Source of the DNA: Pseudomonas rhizosphaerae
Lineage (GTDB): Bacteria; Pseudomonadota; Gammaproteobacteria; Pseudomonadales; Pseudomonadaceae
DNA: 64,000 nt
Assembly: GCF_000761155.1 (NCBI RefSeq)
Contig: NZ_CP009533.1
Span: forward strand, 2,728,001-2,792,000
Direction: 5' to 3'
Below are positions 18,444 to 26,747 of the stretch, one piece after another; the first letter of the stretch is position 1; each line of letters starts with the position of its first letter. The position numbers were made by a program, and so were the translations under genes. Below the pieces are notes generated by a model. It did no database searches and was not told where the DNA came from. It was given only the letters and a program-made list of their open reading frames with translations.

Positions 18444-20267
18444 CTACTCGCTGTGCAGGTTCGCATAAATCGACTCTGCCAGCTTTTTACTGATTCCCGG
18501 CGCCTTGGCGATTTCCTCGACGCTGGCTCGGGCGATTTCCTGCAGGCCACCGAAATGCTTGAGCAGTTCACGGCGGCGCTTGGGGCCTACGCCCGCTACG
18601 CCTTCAAGGGTCGAGGTGCGTCGCGTCTTGCCACGCCGTGCACGGTGCCCGGTGATTGCAAAACGGTGGGCTTCGTCGCGGATCTGCTGGATCAGGTGCA
18701 AGGCCGGCGAATCGCCCTTGAGCGTGAACTCGTGGGCCACGTCGTTGAGGTAGAGCGTTTCGAAGCCGGCCTTGCGAGTGGTGCCCTTGGCCACGCCGAG
18801 CAGGATCAGGTCGGGAATGGCCAGTTCGTTCAACACTTCACGGGCCATGTTCAACTGACCCTTGCCGCCGTCCACCAGCAGTACGTCCGGCAGCTTGCCC
18901 TCGCCTGCCTTGATCTTGCTGAAGCGGCGCATCAACGCCTGATGCATGGCTGCGTAGTCGTCGCCAGCCGTGACACCTTCGATGTTGTAGCGGCGGTAAT
19001 CCGACTTGATCGGGCCTTCCGGACCGAACACCACGCAGGACGCCACGGTGGCTTCGCCGCTGGAATGGCTGATGTCGTAGCACTCGAGCCGCTGCGGCGG
19101 CTCGTCCAGGTTCAGTACTTCGGCCAGCGCATCGAAACGCGCAGCCACGTGCTGGCGATTGGCGAGGCGTGCGCCCAGCGCCTGCTCGGCGTTGGTCACG
19201 GCCAGTTGCTGCCAGCGAGCACGGGTGCCACGTACCCGATGGCTCAGGCTCAGCTCACGCCCGCGCAAGGTATCGAGTGCGTCGAGCAACGCCTCGTGGT
19301 CTTCGGGGATGACGTTGACGATCAGCTCGCTGGGCAGGTCGCGCTCGGAACTGCCCAGGTAGTATTGCGAGAGGAACGCCGACATGACCTCGGCGACCTC
19401 CTCTTCGATACCCACCTGGGGAAAGAAATTCTTGCTGCCCAGGACCCTGCCACTGCGCACGGTGATGAGGTGCACGCAGGCGCCGCCCGGGTTGACGAAA
19501 GCTGCAATGACATCGACGTCGCCGCTGCCGCCCTCCATGCTCTGCTGGTCCTGCACGCGACGCAGCAGGCCGATCTGGTCGCGCAGCTGCGCGGCTTCCT
19601 CGAACTGCAGGTCCATTGCCGCCTTCTCCATGCTTGTGGAGAGCTCATTGGTCAGCTGGTTGCTGCGCCCTTCCAGGAACATTACCGAATGACGCACATC
19701 CTCGGCGTATTCGGGAACTTCCACCAGGCGCACGCATGGGGCCTTGCAGCGTTTGATCTGGTGCTGCAGGCAAGGCCGCGTACGATTCTTGAAGTAGCTG
19801 TCCTCGCACTGGCGCACGAAGAAGGTTTTCTGCAGCAAGCTCAGGCTTTCGCGGATCGCCCCGGCGCTCGGATACGGCCCGAAATACCGACCCTTGGCTT
19901 TCTTGGCGCCGCGATGAATGCTCAGCCGTGGAAACTCACCGTCGGACAGAAACACGTACGGGTAGGACTTATCGTCACGCAGCAGAATGTTGTAGGGCGG
20001 CCGCCATTCCTTGATCAGGGTCTGCTCGAGCAGCAGTGCCTCGGTCTCGTTGGCAGTGATGGTGGTTTCGATCTGCTGGATCTTGCCCACCAGGGCGGCG
20101 GTCTTGGGCGCCTGGCCAGTCTTGCGAAAATAACTGGCCAGGCGCTTCTTGAGGTTCTTGGCCTTGCCCACATACAGCAGGCGCATGGCGTCGTCGAACA
20201 TCCGGTACACGCCCGGACGTCCGCTGCAGGTGGCAAGAAAGGCACTGGGGTCGAATGGAGCGGTCAT
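18444..20267 (-). CDS. uvrC: Excinuclease ABC subunit C
   Basis: The 607-residue nuclease makes both incisions of nucleotide excision repair after UvrAB loading. Domains in order: GIY-YIG nuclease (about 15-95, [10 protein letters not shown] and [10 protein letters not shown]), a Cys-rich patch ([20 protein letters not shown] shown at most in part), UVR motif ([14 protein letters not shown]), the RNase H-like nuclease with DISHSSGE and [11 protein letters not shown], and a C-terminal helix-hairpin-helix pair. ATG 20267 follows the gacA stop by 2 bp, so the two are translated from one transcript. Confidence 0.97.
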   Translation of the reverse strand: MTAPFDPSAFLATCSGRPGVYRMFDDAMRLLYVGKAKNLKKRLASYFRKTGQAPKTAALVGKIQQIETTITANETEALLLEQTLIKEWRPPYNILLRDDKSYPYVFLSDGEFPRLSIHRGAKKAKGRYFGPYPSAGAIRESLSLLQKTFFVRQCEDSYFKNRTRPCLQHQIKRCKAPCVRLVEVPEYAEDVRHSVMFLEGRSNQLTNELSTSMEKAAMDLQFEEAAQLRDQIGLLRRVQDQQSMEGGSGDVDVIAAFVNPGGACVHLITVRSGRVLGSKNFFPQVGIEEEVAEVMSAFLSQYYLGSSERDLPSELIVNVIPEDHEALLDALDTLRGRELSLSHRVRGTRARWQQLAVTNAEQALGARLANRQHVAARFDALAEVLNLDEPPQRLECYDISHSSGEATVASCVVFGPEGPIKSDYRRYNIEGVTAGDDYAAMHQALMRRFSKIKAGEGKLPDVLLVDGGKGQLNMAREVLNELAIPDLILLGVAKGTTRKAGFETLYLNDVAHEFTLKGDSPALHLIQQIRDEAHRFAITGHRARRGKTRRTSTLEGVAGVGPKRRRELLKHFGGLQEIARASVEEIAKAPGISKKLAESIYANLHSE

Positions 20268-20269
20268 GG

Positions 20270-20914
20270 TCAAAGGTTGGTGTCTACCATGCCATGCCGG
20301 ACCGCCAGCAAGGTCAACTCCACGTCGCTGGTCACCGAGAGCTTCTCGAAGATCCGGTAGCGGTAGGTGTTGACCGTTTTGGGCGACAGGCACAGCTTAT
20401 CGGAGATGATCTGGACTTTCTGGCAGCCGACGATCATCAAGGCAATCTGGATTTCCCGCTCGGACAATAAGTCGAACGGCGAATGGCTGGTCTGTGGCTG
20501 AAATGACTTCAGCGCCAGCTGTTGGGCAATCTGAGGGCTGATGTAGCGCTGACCGGCAAACACCAGGCGAATCGCCTGGACCATTTCCGCCAGCCCTGCG
20601 CCCTTGGTCAGGTACCCCGCCGCGCCGGCTTGCAGCAGGCGCGTGGGGAATGGATCTTCCTCGCAGACGGTCACGGCTACCACCTTGATGTCCGGGTGGC
20701 TGCGCAACAGTTTGCGCGTGGCTTCCAGACCACCGATGCCGGGCATCTTGACGTCCATCAGGACCACGTCAGGCTTGAGATCGCGGGCATACTGCAGCGC
20801 CCCTTCGCCCGACTCCGCCTGGCCCACGACCTGCAAGTCGTCGATATCGGCGAGCATGCGGGTGATACCGGTACGGACAAGGTCGTGATCGTCGACTACC
20901 AGAACCCGAATCAA
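20270..20914 (-). CDS. gacA: GacA response regulator (UvrY/SirA family)
   Basis: The 214-residue protein is the response regulator of the GacS/GacA system that switches on rsm small RNAs, secondary metabolism and biofilm traits. The receiver has the phosphorylation site Asp54 in LMDVKMPG; the LuxR-type helix-turn-helix lies near 150-200 ([28 protein letters not shown]). The start is TTG at 20914, preceded by GAGGTGT; this rare start is also reported for gacA of other pseudomonads. A longer in-frame ATG start at 20962 lacks family support. Confidence 0.96.
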   Translation of the reverse strand: MIRVLVVDDHDLVRTGITRMLADIDDLQVVGQAESGEGALQYARDLKPDVVLMDVKMPGIGGLEATRKLLRSHPDIKVVAVTVCEEDPFPTRLLQAGAAGYLTKGAGLAEMVQAIRLVFAGQRYISPQIAQQLALKSFQPQTSHSPFDLLSEREIQIALMIVGCQKVQIISDKLCLSPKTVNTYRYRIFEKLSVTSDVELTLLAVRHGMVDTNL

Positions 20915-21033
20915 ACGGACACCTCGTAATAGTGGTCTCGGGGAATGCCACCACATTAGCAAACAATGCCGCCTTGGACCTAGCTCAAAGCGTCATGAAT
21001 ATGGCGTTGTACGTCGGCGCAAACGATTCGACT

Positions 21034-21411
21034 CTAGTTCTTGCCTGCTAGCGGCTTTCGCTGGACTCGGGGTCGAGTGGAATAGTTTGCGGCCATCTCG
21101 GCCATGCTGTTGGCCAGATTGCTCAATGCGGCCTGACCAGATGTAGGAAGTATCCGATATGTCTCTAGGACTTTTTCCTCCCCGCCGCTCAGGGCCTGTT
21201 CCGCAAGCGGAGTACGGCGGCCGAGTACCACATAGAGAACGTCGACGCCTATCGTCGAAACGGCCGCCAAGTAGTCAGCCCTGGGGGATCTTTCGCCATT
21301 TTCGTACTTGCCTTGAGCGTTGGGTTCGACGCCGCCTACTTGGCCAAACTCTCGTTGCGTGAGCTCCAGACGCTCGCGCTCTTCCCTTAGCCGGGGACCG
21401 ATTCCAGTCAT
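21034..21411 (-). CDS. XRE-family helix-turn-helix regulator, phage-repressor-like
   Basis: The 125-residue protein has an N-terminal XRE helix-turn-helix (about 5-60: LREERERLELTQREFGQVGG, then NAQGKYENGERSPRADYL). The remainder is helical and could be a dimer domain. ATG 21411 is chosen; AAAGGA lies about 12 bases before it and the sequence before it is not conserved-looking. It is divergent from a small BcepMu gp16-like gene, with three CGAAAC repeats between them. Together they look like a phage lysogeny switch left beside gacA. Confidence 0.78.
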   Translation of the reverse strand: MTGIGPRLREERERLELTQREFGQVGGVEPNAQGKYENGERSPRADYLAAVSTIGVDVLYVVLGRRTPLAEQALSGGEEKVLETYRILPTSGQAALSNLANSMAEMAANYSTRPRVQRKPLAGKN

Positions 21412-21418
21412 TTGAATG

Positions 21419-21456
21419 TATAATCCTTTATCGAAACACCCGAAACGGTGCGAAAC
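21419..21456. promoter_or_regulatory. TATAAT and three phased CGAAAC repeats in the divergent switch region
   Basis: TATAAT is at 21419-21424. CGAAAC occurs at 21432, 21441 and 21451, about one helical turn apart. This suits binding sites of one of the two flanking regulators; no proof. Confidence 0.45.
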
Positions 21457-21492
21457 AAAACTACTTTGAATCATCTAAAACGGACTTGAACT

Positions 21493-21714
21493 ATGCATGG
21501 TATACGGACTGCCGCACAAGCCAGGGCCTGGCTCGATCAGCAAGGGAAATCGGTACAAGAGTTTGCGCGTGAGCATGGCGTGGACGCCGCCACCACCTAT
21601 CAGGTGCTGGCGGGACGCAAGAAAGGACGGCGCGGCGAGGCGCACAAGGTTGCCGTGCTGCTGGGCATGAAACAGGGCACCATCACCGCGCCCCCGGAGC
21701 ACGGCCAGCGCTGA
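21493..21714 (+). CDS. Phage-type DNA-binding protein (BcepMu gp16-like)
   Basis: The 73-residue protein (AQARAWLDQQGKSVQEFARE, then VDAATTYQVLAGRKKGRRGE, then AHKVAVLLGMKQG) follows the pattern of small phage regulators of the BcepMu gp16 type: a helix-turn-helix with the GRKKGRRGEAHKVA segment. It is divergent from the XRE gene with an 81 bp gap. The likely role is Cro-like. No other phage genes are visible on either side. Confidence 0.7.
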   Translation: MHGIRTAAQARAWLDQQGKSVQEFAREHGVDAATTYQVLAGRKKGRRGEAHKVAVLLGMKQGTITAPPEHGQR

Positions 21715-21738
21715 GCGAAGCCTGCGGCTGTAATACCG

Positions 21739-22182
21739 TCAACGGCCGAGAGCGGACAGGACATGCTCCATGCGCAGGAAGCTGTCCTGCTCGCCCACCA
21801 CTTCGAAACCATGGCGGCTGTAGAGGCGCTGCGCGGGATTGTCCTTGAACACCATCAGCCGTATTCGCGGCAAGCGCTCGCTACGTGCTTGCAGCGCCAC
21901 TTGCTCGAGCACCCACTGCCCCACGCCTTGGCCGCGATGCGCTGGCAGCAGATGCAACTCGCGGATGAACAAGGCATGGGCATCCCTGGAGAGGCTGATA
22001 TAGCCCAGCGGCAGCGTATCACGGCAGATCATTCGGTTGTCGCGCCAGTGCCAGGCCTGGTCGAAACCGGCGTCCAGCCACAGCAGGTCGTGCCGGGCGT
22101 AGTAAGGCAACATTGCCTGCCGAGTGAGGTCCCGGGCAAAGCGCAGATCCAGGTCGGCTGCCGGCCGCAGGTGCAATGTCAT
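21739..22182 (-). CDS. GNAT family N-acetyltransferase
   Basis: The 147-residue protein has the GNAT acetyl-CoA motif LHLLPAHRGQGVGQWVLEQV (LLPAHRGQGVG is the core) and the terminal fold element FKDNPAQRLYSRHGFEVVG. It acts on an unknown amine. The start MTLHLRPAADLDLRF at 22182 is the family-like choice; an extension to 22278 would overlap the aromatic leader ORF on the other strand. Confidence 0.85.
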   Translation of the reverse strand: MTLHLRPAADLDLRFARDLTRQAMLPYYARHDLLWLDAGFDQAWHWRDNRMICRDTLPLGYISLSRDAHALFIRELHLLPAHRGQGVGQWVLEQVALQARSERLPRIRLMVFKDNPAQRLYSRHGFEVVGEQDSFLRMEHVLSALGR

Positions 22183-22277
22183 AAGATCGTGGTCATCGAA
22201 TCGTCTCCACCTCAACAATGGGCTTGAATCCTTCACCACGGCTGAAGTAAGCTCCAGCCATCTATCGGAGACGCTCA

Positions 22278-22394
22278 ATGTCGCACAACACTTTCAGCCC
22301 TGCATCCTTGCCTGCGACCTGCGCAGCAATGACGGCTGTGTGTGCACCGGTAAACTTCTATTTTGGGTATTGGTTTAGCCACTGGCGCGCCTGA
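22278..22394 (+). CDS. Aromatic leader peptide 1 of the aroF attenuator
   Basis: An ATG at 22278 with GGAG 8 bases before it opens a 38-codon ORF. Residues 27-36 read FYFGYWFSHW, so seven of ten are Phe, Tyr or Trp. This matches leader peptides whose translation senses charged aromatic tRNAs. TGGGTAT within these codons (22364-22370) pairs with ATACCCA (22394-22400), and an intrinsic terminator follows 52 bases after the stop. The downstream gene makes the first enzyme of aromatic synthesis. I infer transcription attenuation. Confidence 0.72.
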   Translation: MSHNTFSPASLPATCAAMTAVCAPVNFYFGYWFSHWRA

Positions 22395-22404
22395 TACCCA
22401 TCTC

Positions 22405-22449
22405 GGCGCCCATTTCGTAGGGGTCGCCTGACAGAGAATTCTCAACCCC
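22405..22449 (+). promoter_or_regulatory. Candidate alternative stems of the aroF attenuator
   Basis: GGGGT (22420-22424) can pair with ACCCC (22445-22449), with GAGAATTCTC folded between. This would use the 5' arm of the terminator and prevent it forming. GGCG (22405-22408) and CGCC (22425-22428) offer a competing stem. Pairing is by eye only. Confidence 0.5.
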
Positions 22450-22482
22450 CGGTCGGCTCCCCGACCGGGGGTTTTTGCTTTT
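22446..22482 (+). terminator. Intrinsic terminator in the aroF leader
   Basis: CCCCCGGTCGG and CCGACCGGGGG form a perfect 11 bp stem with loop CTCC, followed by TTTTTGCTTTT. No other gene ends just upstream on this strand, so it most likely serves the leader ORF. Confidence 0.9.
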
Positions 22483-22550
22483 CAGGGTTTCACGCTTTAC
22501 CGCACATGATTTTTTTACCGGCACTTTCGCCACGAATCGAGGAACGCTTC

Positions 22551-22703
22551 ATGAACAGCTTCACTTATTACCGTTTCGACACTTGCGACTTCTGGCGATT
22601 TAGCAACCTCCGCTCGGGCCAGCCTGCCGCCTCCGACCGGTCGTTCATGGGTGGCATGACCCTCAATCCAGATTCCCCGACGCCTTGTCGAACACCTCGA
22701 TAG
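22551..22703 (+). CDS. Aromatic leader peptide 2 upstream of aroF
   Basis: A second short ORF of 50 codons has a strong site GAGGA 7 bases before ATG 22551. Its start, MNSFTYYRFDTCDFWRF, has four Phe, two Tyr and one Trp in 17 residues. It lies after the terminator and stops at the first base of a perfect hairpin (22703-22739) that reaches the aroF ribosome-binding site. It probably couples aromatic tRNA charging to aroF expression, possibly at translation. It could also be a small protein with its own role. Confidence 0.65.
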   Translation: MNSFTYYRFDTCDFWRFSNLRSGQPAASDRSFMGGMTLNPDSPTPCRTPR

Positions 22704-22739
22704 GACAGCGCAAGCGGGCAACCACCCCCGCCGCTGTCC
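22703..22739 (+). promoter_or_regulatory. Hairpin before the aroF ribosome-binding site
   Basis: GGACAGCG (22703-22710) and CGCTGTCC (22732-22739) are perfectly complementary; GCGGG and CCCGC can extend the stem inside. The base after it begins AGGA, the likely aroF ribosome-binding site, 9 bases before ATG. The leader 2 stop codon overlaps its first base. Confidence 0.6.
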
Positions 22740-22751
22740 AGGACCTTGATC

Positions 22752-23849
22752 ATGAACAACAGCCTGACCGCTCTGCACCGCACCACCCTCGTCCAGCCTC
22801 GCGCAGTGAAGGACGCCGCCAACACATCGGCAAGCCACCGCCTGCCCAGCCATTTCGCTCTCAAGCAGCAACTGCCCGTACCCGACCATTTGGCCGCACA
22901 GGTACACAGCCATCGCCAGGCCATCCGCGCGATCCTCGAAGGACGCGATCCACGCTTGTTGGTCGTGGTCGGCCCCTGCTCCCTGCACGACCCCAAATCC
23001 GCGCTCGAATACGCACGCAACCTGAGCCAGTTGGCGCAAGAGCTTGAGGGCGAGATGCTGCTGGTGATGCGCGCCTACGTGGAAAAACCACGTACCACCG
23101 TGGGTTGGAAAGGCCTGGCGTATGACCCGTACCTGGACGGCACCGATGACATGGCAGGTGGCCTGACGCTGTGCCGCGACCTGATGCGCGAAATGCTGAG
23201 CCTGGGCCTGCCGCTGGCCAGCGAAGTGCTGCAACCCATGGCCTCGGGCTATTTCGACGATCTGTTGAGCTGGGTGGCCATTGGTGCACGGACGACCGAA
23301 TCGCAGATCCATCGCGAACTGGCCAGCGGGCTCGGCATACCGGTCGGCTTCAAGAACGGTACCGACGGCGGCGTCGGCGTGGCCTGCGATGCCATGCGCA
23401 GCGCGGCCCACGCTCATCGCCATTTCGGTGTCGATCCGCAGGGGCATCCGGCGATGATCGACACGACCGGCAACCCAGACACTCACCTGGTGTTGCGTGG
23501 CGGGCACCGGGGCCCCAACTACGACCGGCAGAGCGTTGCCCAGGTGCACCACGACCTGGCCAAGGCAGGCGTCAAGGCGCGGATCATGGTCGACTGCAGC
23601 CATGCCAACAGCGGCAAGGACCCTTTGCGTCAGCCGGCAGTGTTCGACGACGTGCTGCAACAGCGCCTGGACGGTGATCGTTCGCTGGTGGCAGTCATGT
23701 TGGAAAGCCACTTGCAGGAAGGCAGCCAGCCGATCAGCGGGCACATGCGCTATGGCGTATCGGTCACCGATGGCTGCCTGGGCTGGGCGGCAACCGAGCA
23801 GTTGCTGCGCCAGGGCGCCGGACGCCTGCGCGGCGCTGCCGAAGTTTGA
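22752..23849 (+). CDS. aroF: 3-deoxy-7-phosphoheptulonate synthase (DAHP synthase, class I)
   Basis: The 365-residue enzyme condenses phosphoenolpyruvate and erythrose 4-phosphate, the entry step to chorismate, Phe, Tyr and Trp. Class I-alpha motifs are present: VVGPCSLHDP, RAYVEKPRTTVGWKG, GFKNGTDGGVGV and VDCSHANSGKD. E. coli AroF/G/H are about 350 residues. Two aromatic leader ORFs and a terminator precede it, pointing to end-product control of expression. Which amino acid inhibits the enzyme cannot be read. Confidence 0.95.
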   Translation: MNNSLTALHRTTLVQPRAVKDAANTSASHRLPSHFALKQQLPVPDHLAAQVHSHRQAIRAILEGRDPRLLVVVGPCSLHDPKSALEYARNLSQLAQELEGEMLLVMRAYVEKPRTTVGWKGLAYDPYLDGTDDMAGGLTLCRDLMREMLSLGLPLASEVLQPMASGYFDDLLSWVAIGARTTESQIHRELASGLGIPVGFKNGTDGGVGVACDAMRSAAHAHRHFGVDPQGHPAMIDTTGNPDTHLVLRGGHRGPNYDRQSVAQVHHDLAKAGVKARIMVDCSHANSGKDPLRQPAVFDDVLQQRLDGDRSLVAVMLESHLQEGSQPISGHMRYGVSVTDGCLGWAATEQLLRQGAGRLRGAAEV

Positions 23850-23989
23850 CGCGCCACCGCCTGCGTCCGAGTGCGCCGACCTGAACCCAGATCGGCGCGC
23901 GAACGGCCCGCCAAGGCAACCAAACGGATACGGTCGAGTCCAACCTGCACGCTTCGAACCTCTGCCCGCCTCGAATATTGGAGAACACC

Positions 23990-24142
23990 ATGAAACTCGT
24001 CCCCTACGCTGGCCTTGTGCTGTGCCTGGCGCTGCTGCAAGGCTGCTTCGACAGCGCCGACAAGAGCACCACCAAAGGCAACAACGACGGCACACCGTCC
24101 TCGGTACAGATGCAGAAGCCGGATCAATCCAAGGATAAATAA
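23990..24142 (+). CDS. Small lipoprotein
   Basis: The 50-residue ORF has GGAG before ATG 23990, a Lys start, a hydrophobic stretch and the lipobox LLQGC with Cys19. The mature part is polar and rich in Ser, Asp and Lys. It resembles the tiny envelope lipoproteins common in Pseudomonas; function unknown. It lies 140 bp after aroF. Confidence 0.7.
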   Translation: MKLVPYAGLVLCLALLQGCFDSADKSTTKGNNDGTPSSVQMQKPDQSKDK

Positions 24143-24229
24143 GCGCCAGCGCCTGCCCTGCGCAGTGCTTTCGTGAAATGATGGGGGCTTTCCCGTTCGT
24201 GCTTCCCGCGCACAAGGACTGGCGCCCTC

Positions 24230-25765
24230 ATGCCATTGCAACTCGCTGCTTCCAAACGAAGATTTTCGCGTCGACTGCTGCCCTGGCTGGCCGCTGCGGT
24301 TCCGCTCGTCTGCGGCGTGCTGATCCTGGGCTGGGAGGCCGATCGCTCGCTGAACCTGGCGGCCAAGCGCACCAGTCAATTGGCGATGGAACAGTTCGAG
24401 CTCATCCTCGATAACGTGGCGGCGGCTGCCGATACAGTGCTGCCATTGGCCGGACAACCTTGTACCCAAGTGCAACCGGCGCTGTTGGATCAGGTGACCC
24501 GCCGGCCCTTCGTGCGTTCGGTGAACCTGATCCAGGCAGATACCCTGTATTGCAGTTCACTTTCGGGTGAGGTGAGCGAGGTGGTCGACCCGCGCGATTA
24601 CGTCGATGGCCAACTGTGGCTGCTGGCCGGCAACCCGGTGACGCCAGACCGGGGCCTATTGATCTATCGCAAGGTCCGTGACCAAGGCAGCGTGCTGAGC
24701 ACGGTCGACGGCTATCACCTCTCCAATGCCTTGCGGATGATGGGCTCGGCCCAGGCGATCACGCTGCAGGTGGGTCCGAACTGGATCGAGGCCAATGGCA
24801 AGGTCCACCCAGGCGCCCCACCGGCTGCTGCCGTGGCCTACACGCAACTGAAGTCCGCGCGCTACCCGTTCAGTGTCGCCAGTGGGTTTGCAGCCGGAGC
24901 GCGCTGGAGCCTGATGGCTGAGCAATACACCGGGATGTTCGGCTTGTTGCTGCTGATATCGGCGGTTGCGGGTGGGCTCTGCCATTGGGCGATGGGCCGT
25001 TCCGGGTCACGCTATCAGGAACTGCAGCGCGCTCTGGATGCGGAAGAGTTCGTGCCCTTCTATCAGCCCGTGGTACTCAGCCAGGGCGGCGGCTGGGCCG
25101 GCGTCGAGGTGCTGATGCGCTGGCAGCATCCGCGCGAGGGCCTGGTGCGTCCGGACCTGTTCATTCCCTACGCCGAGGACTGCGGGCTGATCGTGCCCAT
25201 GACCCGGCTGTTGATGAAGCGCACCGCACAGCAACTGGGCGCATGCCTGGATCGGCTGCCGAACGGCTTCCACGTCGGCGTCAACATCACCGCGCGACAT
25301 TGCCAGGACCCTGCCCTGTTCGATGACTGCAAGGCGTTCCTCGACGCATTCCCGCCAGGCCGGATCGCCTTGACCCTGGAGTTGACCGAGCGCGAGCTGA
25401 TCCAGCCGTGCGCCGAAATCCACGGGCTGTTCGACCGTCTGCGCGGGCTTGGCGTGAGCATCGCCATCGACGATTTCGGGACCGGGCAGTCGAGCCTGAG
25501 CTACTTGCAGCAATTCAAGGTCGATTTCCTCAAGATCGATCAGAGCTTCGTCGCCATGATCGGCGTCAATACGCTTTCGCGGCATGTGCTGGACAGCATC
25601 ATCGAGCTGTCGGCCAAGCTGGAACTGCAAGTGGTGGCCGAAGGCGTGGAAACCGAGGAGCAACGTGCCTACCTCGCCGCGCGCAACGTGAAGTACCTGC
25701 AGGGTTATCTGTTCGCCAGGCCCATGCCGGCGGTGGATTTCGAGCAGGCACTGTTGCGGCTCTGA
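24230..25765 (+). CDS. EAL-domain cyclic-di-GMP phosphodiesterase with CSS-motif sensor
   Basis: The 511-residue protein has a transmembrane helix near 17-35, a periplasmic CSS-motif domain (YCSSLSG near residue 108), a second helix near 225-245, then an EAL domain (about 260-505). The EAL signature is EVLMRW in place of EALVRW. Catalytic residues are retained: NITARH, ELTERELI, and IDDFGTGQSSLSYL with KIDQSFV. It should degrade c-di-GMP in response to a periplasmic redox or disulfide signal, as for E. coli Pde enzymes with the same domain. Confidence 0.9.
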   Translation: MPLQLAASKRRFSRRLLPWLAAAVPLVCGVLILGWEADRSLNLAAKRTSQLAMEQFELILDNVAAAADTVLPLAGQPCTQVQPALLDQVTRRPFVRSVNLIQADTLYCSSLSGEVSEVVDPRDYVDGQLWLLAGNPVTPDRGLLIYRKVRDQGSVLSTVDGYHLSNALRMMGSAQAITLQVGPNWIEANGKVHPGAPPAAAVAYTQLKSARYPFSVASGFAAGARWSLMAEQYTGMFGLLLLISAVAGGLCHWAMGRSGSRYQELQRALDAEEFVPFYQPVVLSQGGGWAGVEVLMRWQHPREGLVRPDLFIPYAEDCGLIVPMTRLLMKRTAQQLGACLDRLPNGFHVGVNITARHCQDPALFDDCKAFLDAFPPGRIALTLELTERELIQPCAEIHGLFDRLRGLGVSIAIDDFGTGQSSLSYLQQFKVDFLKIDQSFVAMIGVNTLSRHVLDSIIELSAKLELQVVAEGVETEEQRAYLAARNVKYLQGYLFARPMPAVDFEQALLRL

Positions 25766-25855
25766 GAGCACCGGTTCCAAACGCCAGTTGTACCCTGCCC
25801 GCCTGCCTGAGATCATTGTCGGCTCAGTCAGGTTTTTCTGCGTTTCGAGGCTCCC

Positions 25856-26740
25856 TTGTCCAAAGGCATCATCACATCCGTCACGGCGTCCACCCTGTTC
25901 GCCGTGATGTATTTCTATACCTCGCTGTTGGCGCCCTTGAGCGGCGAAGAGATGTTCGGCTGGCGCATGCTGCTGACCTTGCCCTGCGTGACCCTGTTCA
26001 TGTGGCTCAGCCGCGATCTGCATCTGGTTGGCAGGGTCTGGCGCGCCATCGCCCAGCGCCCGGCGCTGCTGCTCGGCTCGATCGGTACCTCGGCACTGAT
26101 GGGCGTGCAGCTGTGGCTGTTCCTCTGGGCACCGCTGCACGGGCGCAGCCTGGAAGTGTCGTTGGGGTATTTCCTGCTGCCGCTGACCATGGTGCTGACC
26201 GGTCGGCTGGTGTATGGCGAACAGCTTTCGCATCTGCAGAAGCTGGCGGTGTTCTGCGCCGCGTGTGGTGTAGGCCACGAGCTGTTTCAGCATGGCCGCT
26301 TTGCCTGGGAAACATTGCTGGTGGCGGCCGGCTACCCGGTGTATTTCGTGCTGCGCCGCGCCTGCCGCAACGATCACCTGGGCGGGCTGTGGACGGACAT
26401 GTGCCTGATGCTGCCTGCTGCGCTGCTGTTCATCGTCCAAGGGCAACTGTCGTCGGCCGACATGGACGCGCGACCGCTGCTGTACGTGTTGATCCCGGTG
26501 CTGGGGGTGATCAGCGCCTCGGCATTAATCTGCTACGTGATGGCCAGCCGCTTGCTGCCGTTCAGCCTGTTCGGGCTGCTCAGCTACGTGGAGCCGGTGT
26601 TGTTGGTGGGTGTGGCATTGTTGCTGGGCGAGAGCATCGCGCCAGACCAGTGGCTGACCTACTTGCCGATCTGGCTGGCGGTGCTGGTGTTGATGTTCGA
26701 GGGGGCCAAGCATCTGGCCCGCTCGCGTCGCGCGGTGTGA
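25856..26740 (+). CDS. rarD: EamA family transporter RarD
   Basis: The 294-residue inner-membrane protein has ten predicted helices and the RarD-type start MSKGIITSV. Landmarks are GYFLLPLTMVL and SYVEPVLLVGVALLLGE. RarD proteins are permeases of unknown substrate in the drug/metabolite superfamily. The start codon is TTG with GAGG 5 bases before it. Confidence 0.85.
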   Translation: MSKGIITSVTASTLFAVMYFYTSLLAPLSGEEMFGWRMLLTLPCVTLFMWLSRDLHLVGRVWRAIAQRPALLLGSIGTSALMGVQLWLFLWAPLHGRSLEVSLGYFLLPLTMVLTGRLVYGEQLSHLQKLAVFCAACGVGHELFQHGRFAWETLLVAAGYPVYFVLRRACRNDHLGGLWTDMCLMLPAALLFIVQGQLSSADMDARPLLYVLIPVLGVISASALICYVMASRLLPFSLFGLLSYVEPVLLVGVALLLGESIAPDQWLTYLPIWLAVLVLMFEGAKHLARSRRAV

Positions 26741-26747
26741 TACCGGG

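Noticed and set aside
18453..20360. 635-residue frame opposite uvrC
   Set aside because: Shadow of uvrC, with unnatural composition and no motif.
21034..21714. An intact prophage next to gacA
   Set aside because: Only two small regulators are present; no integrase, structural or lysis gene is visible.
22446..22482. Terminator as the end of the GNAT gene
   Set aside because: The GNAT gene is on the other strand and reads away; the T tract suits the plus strand.
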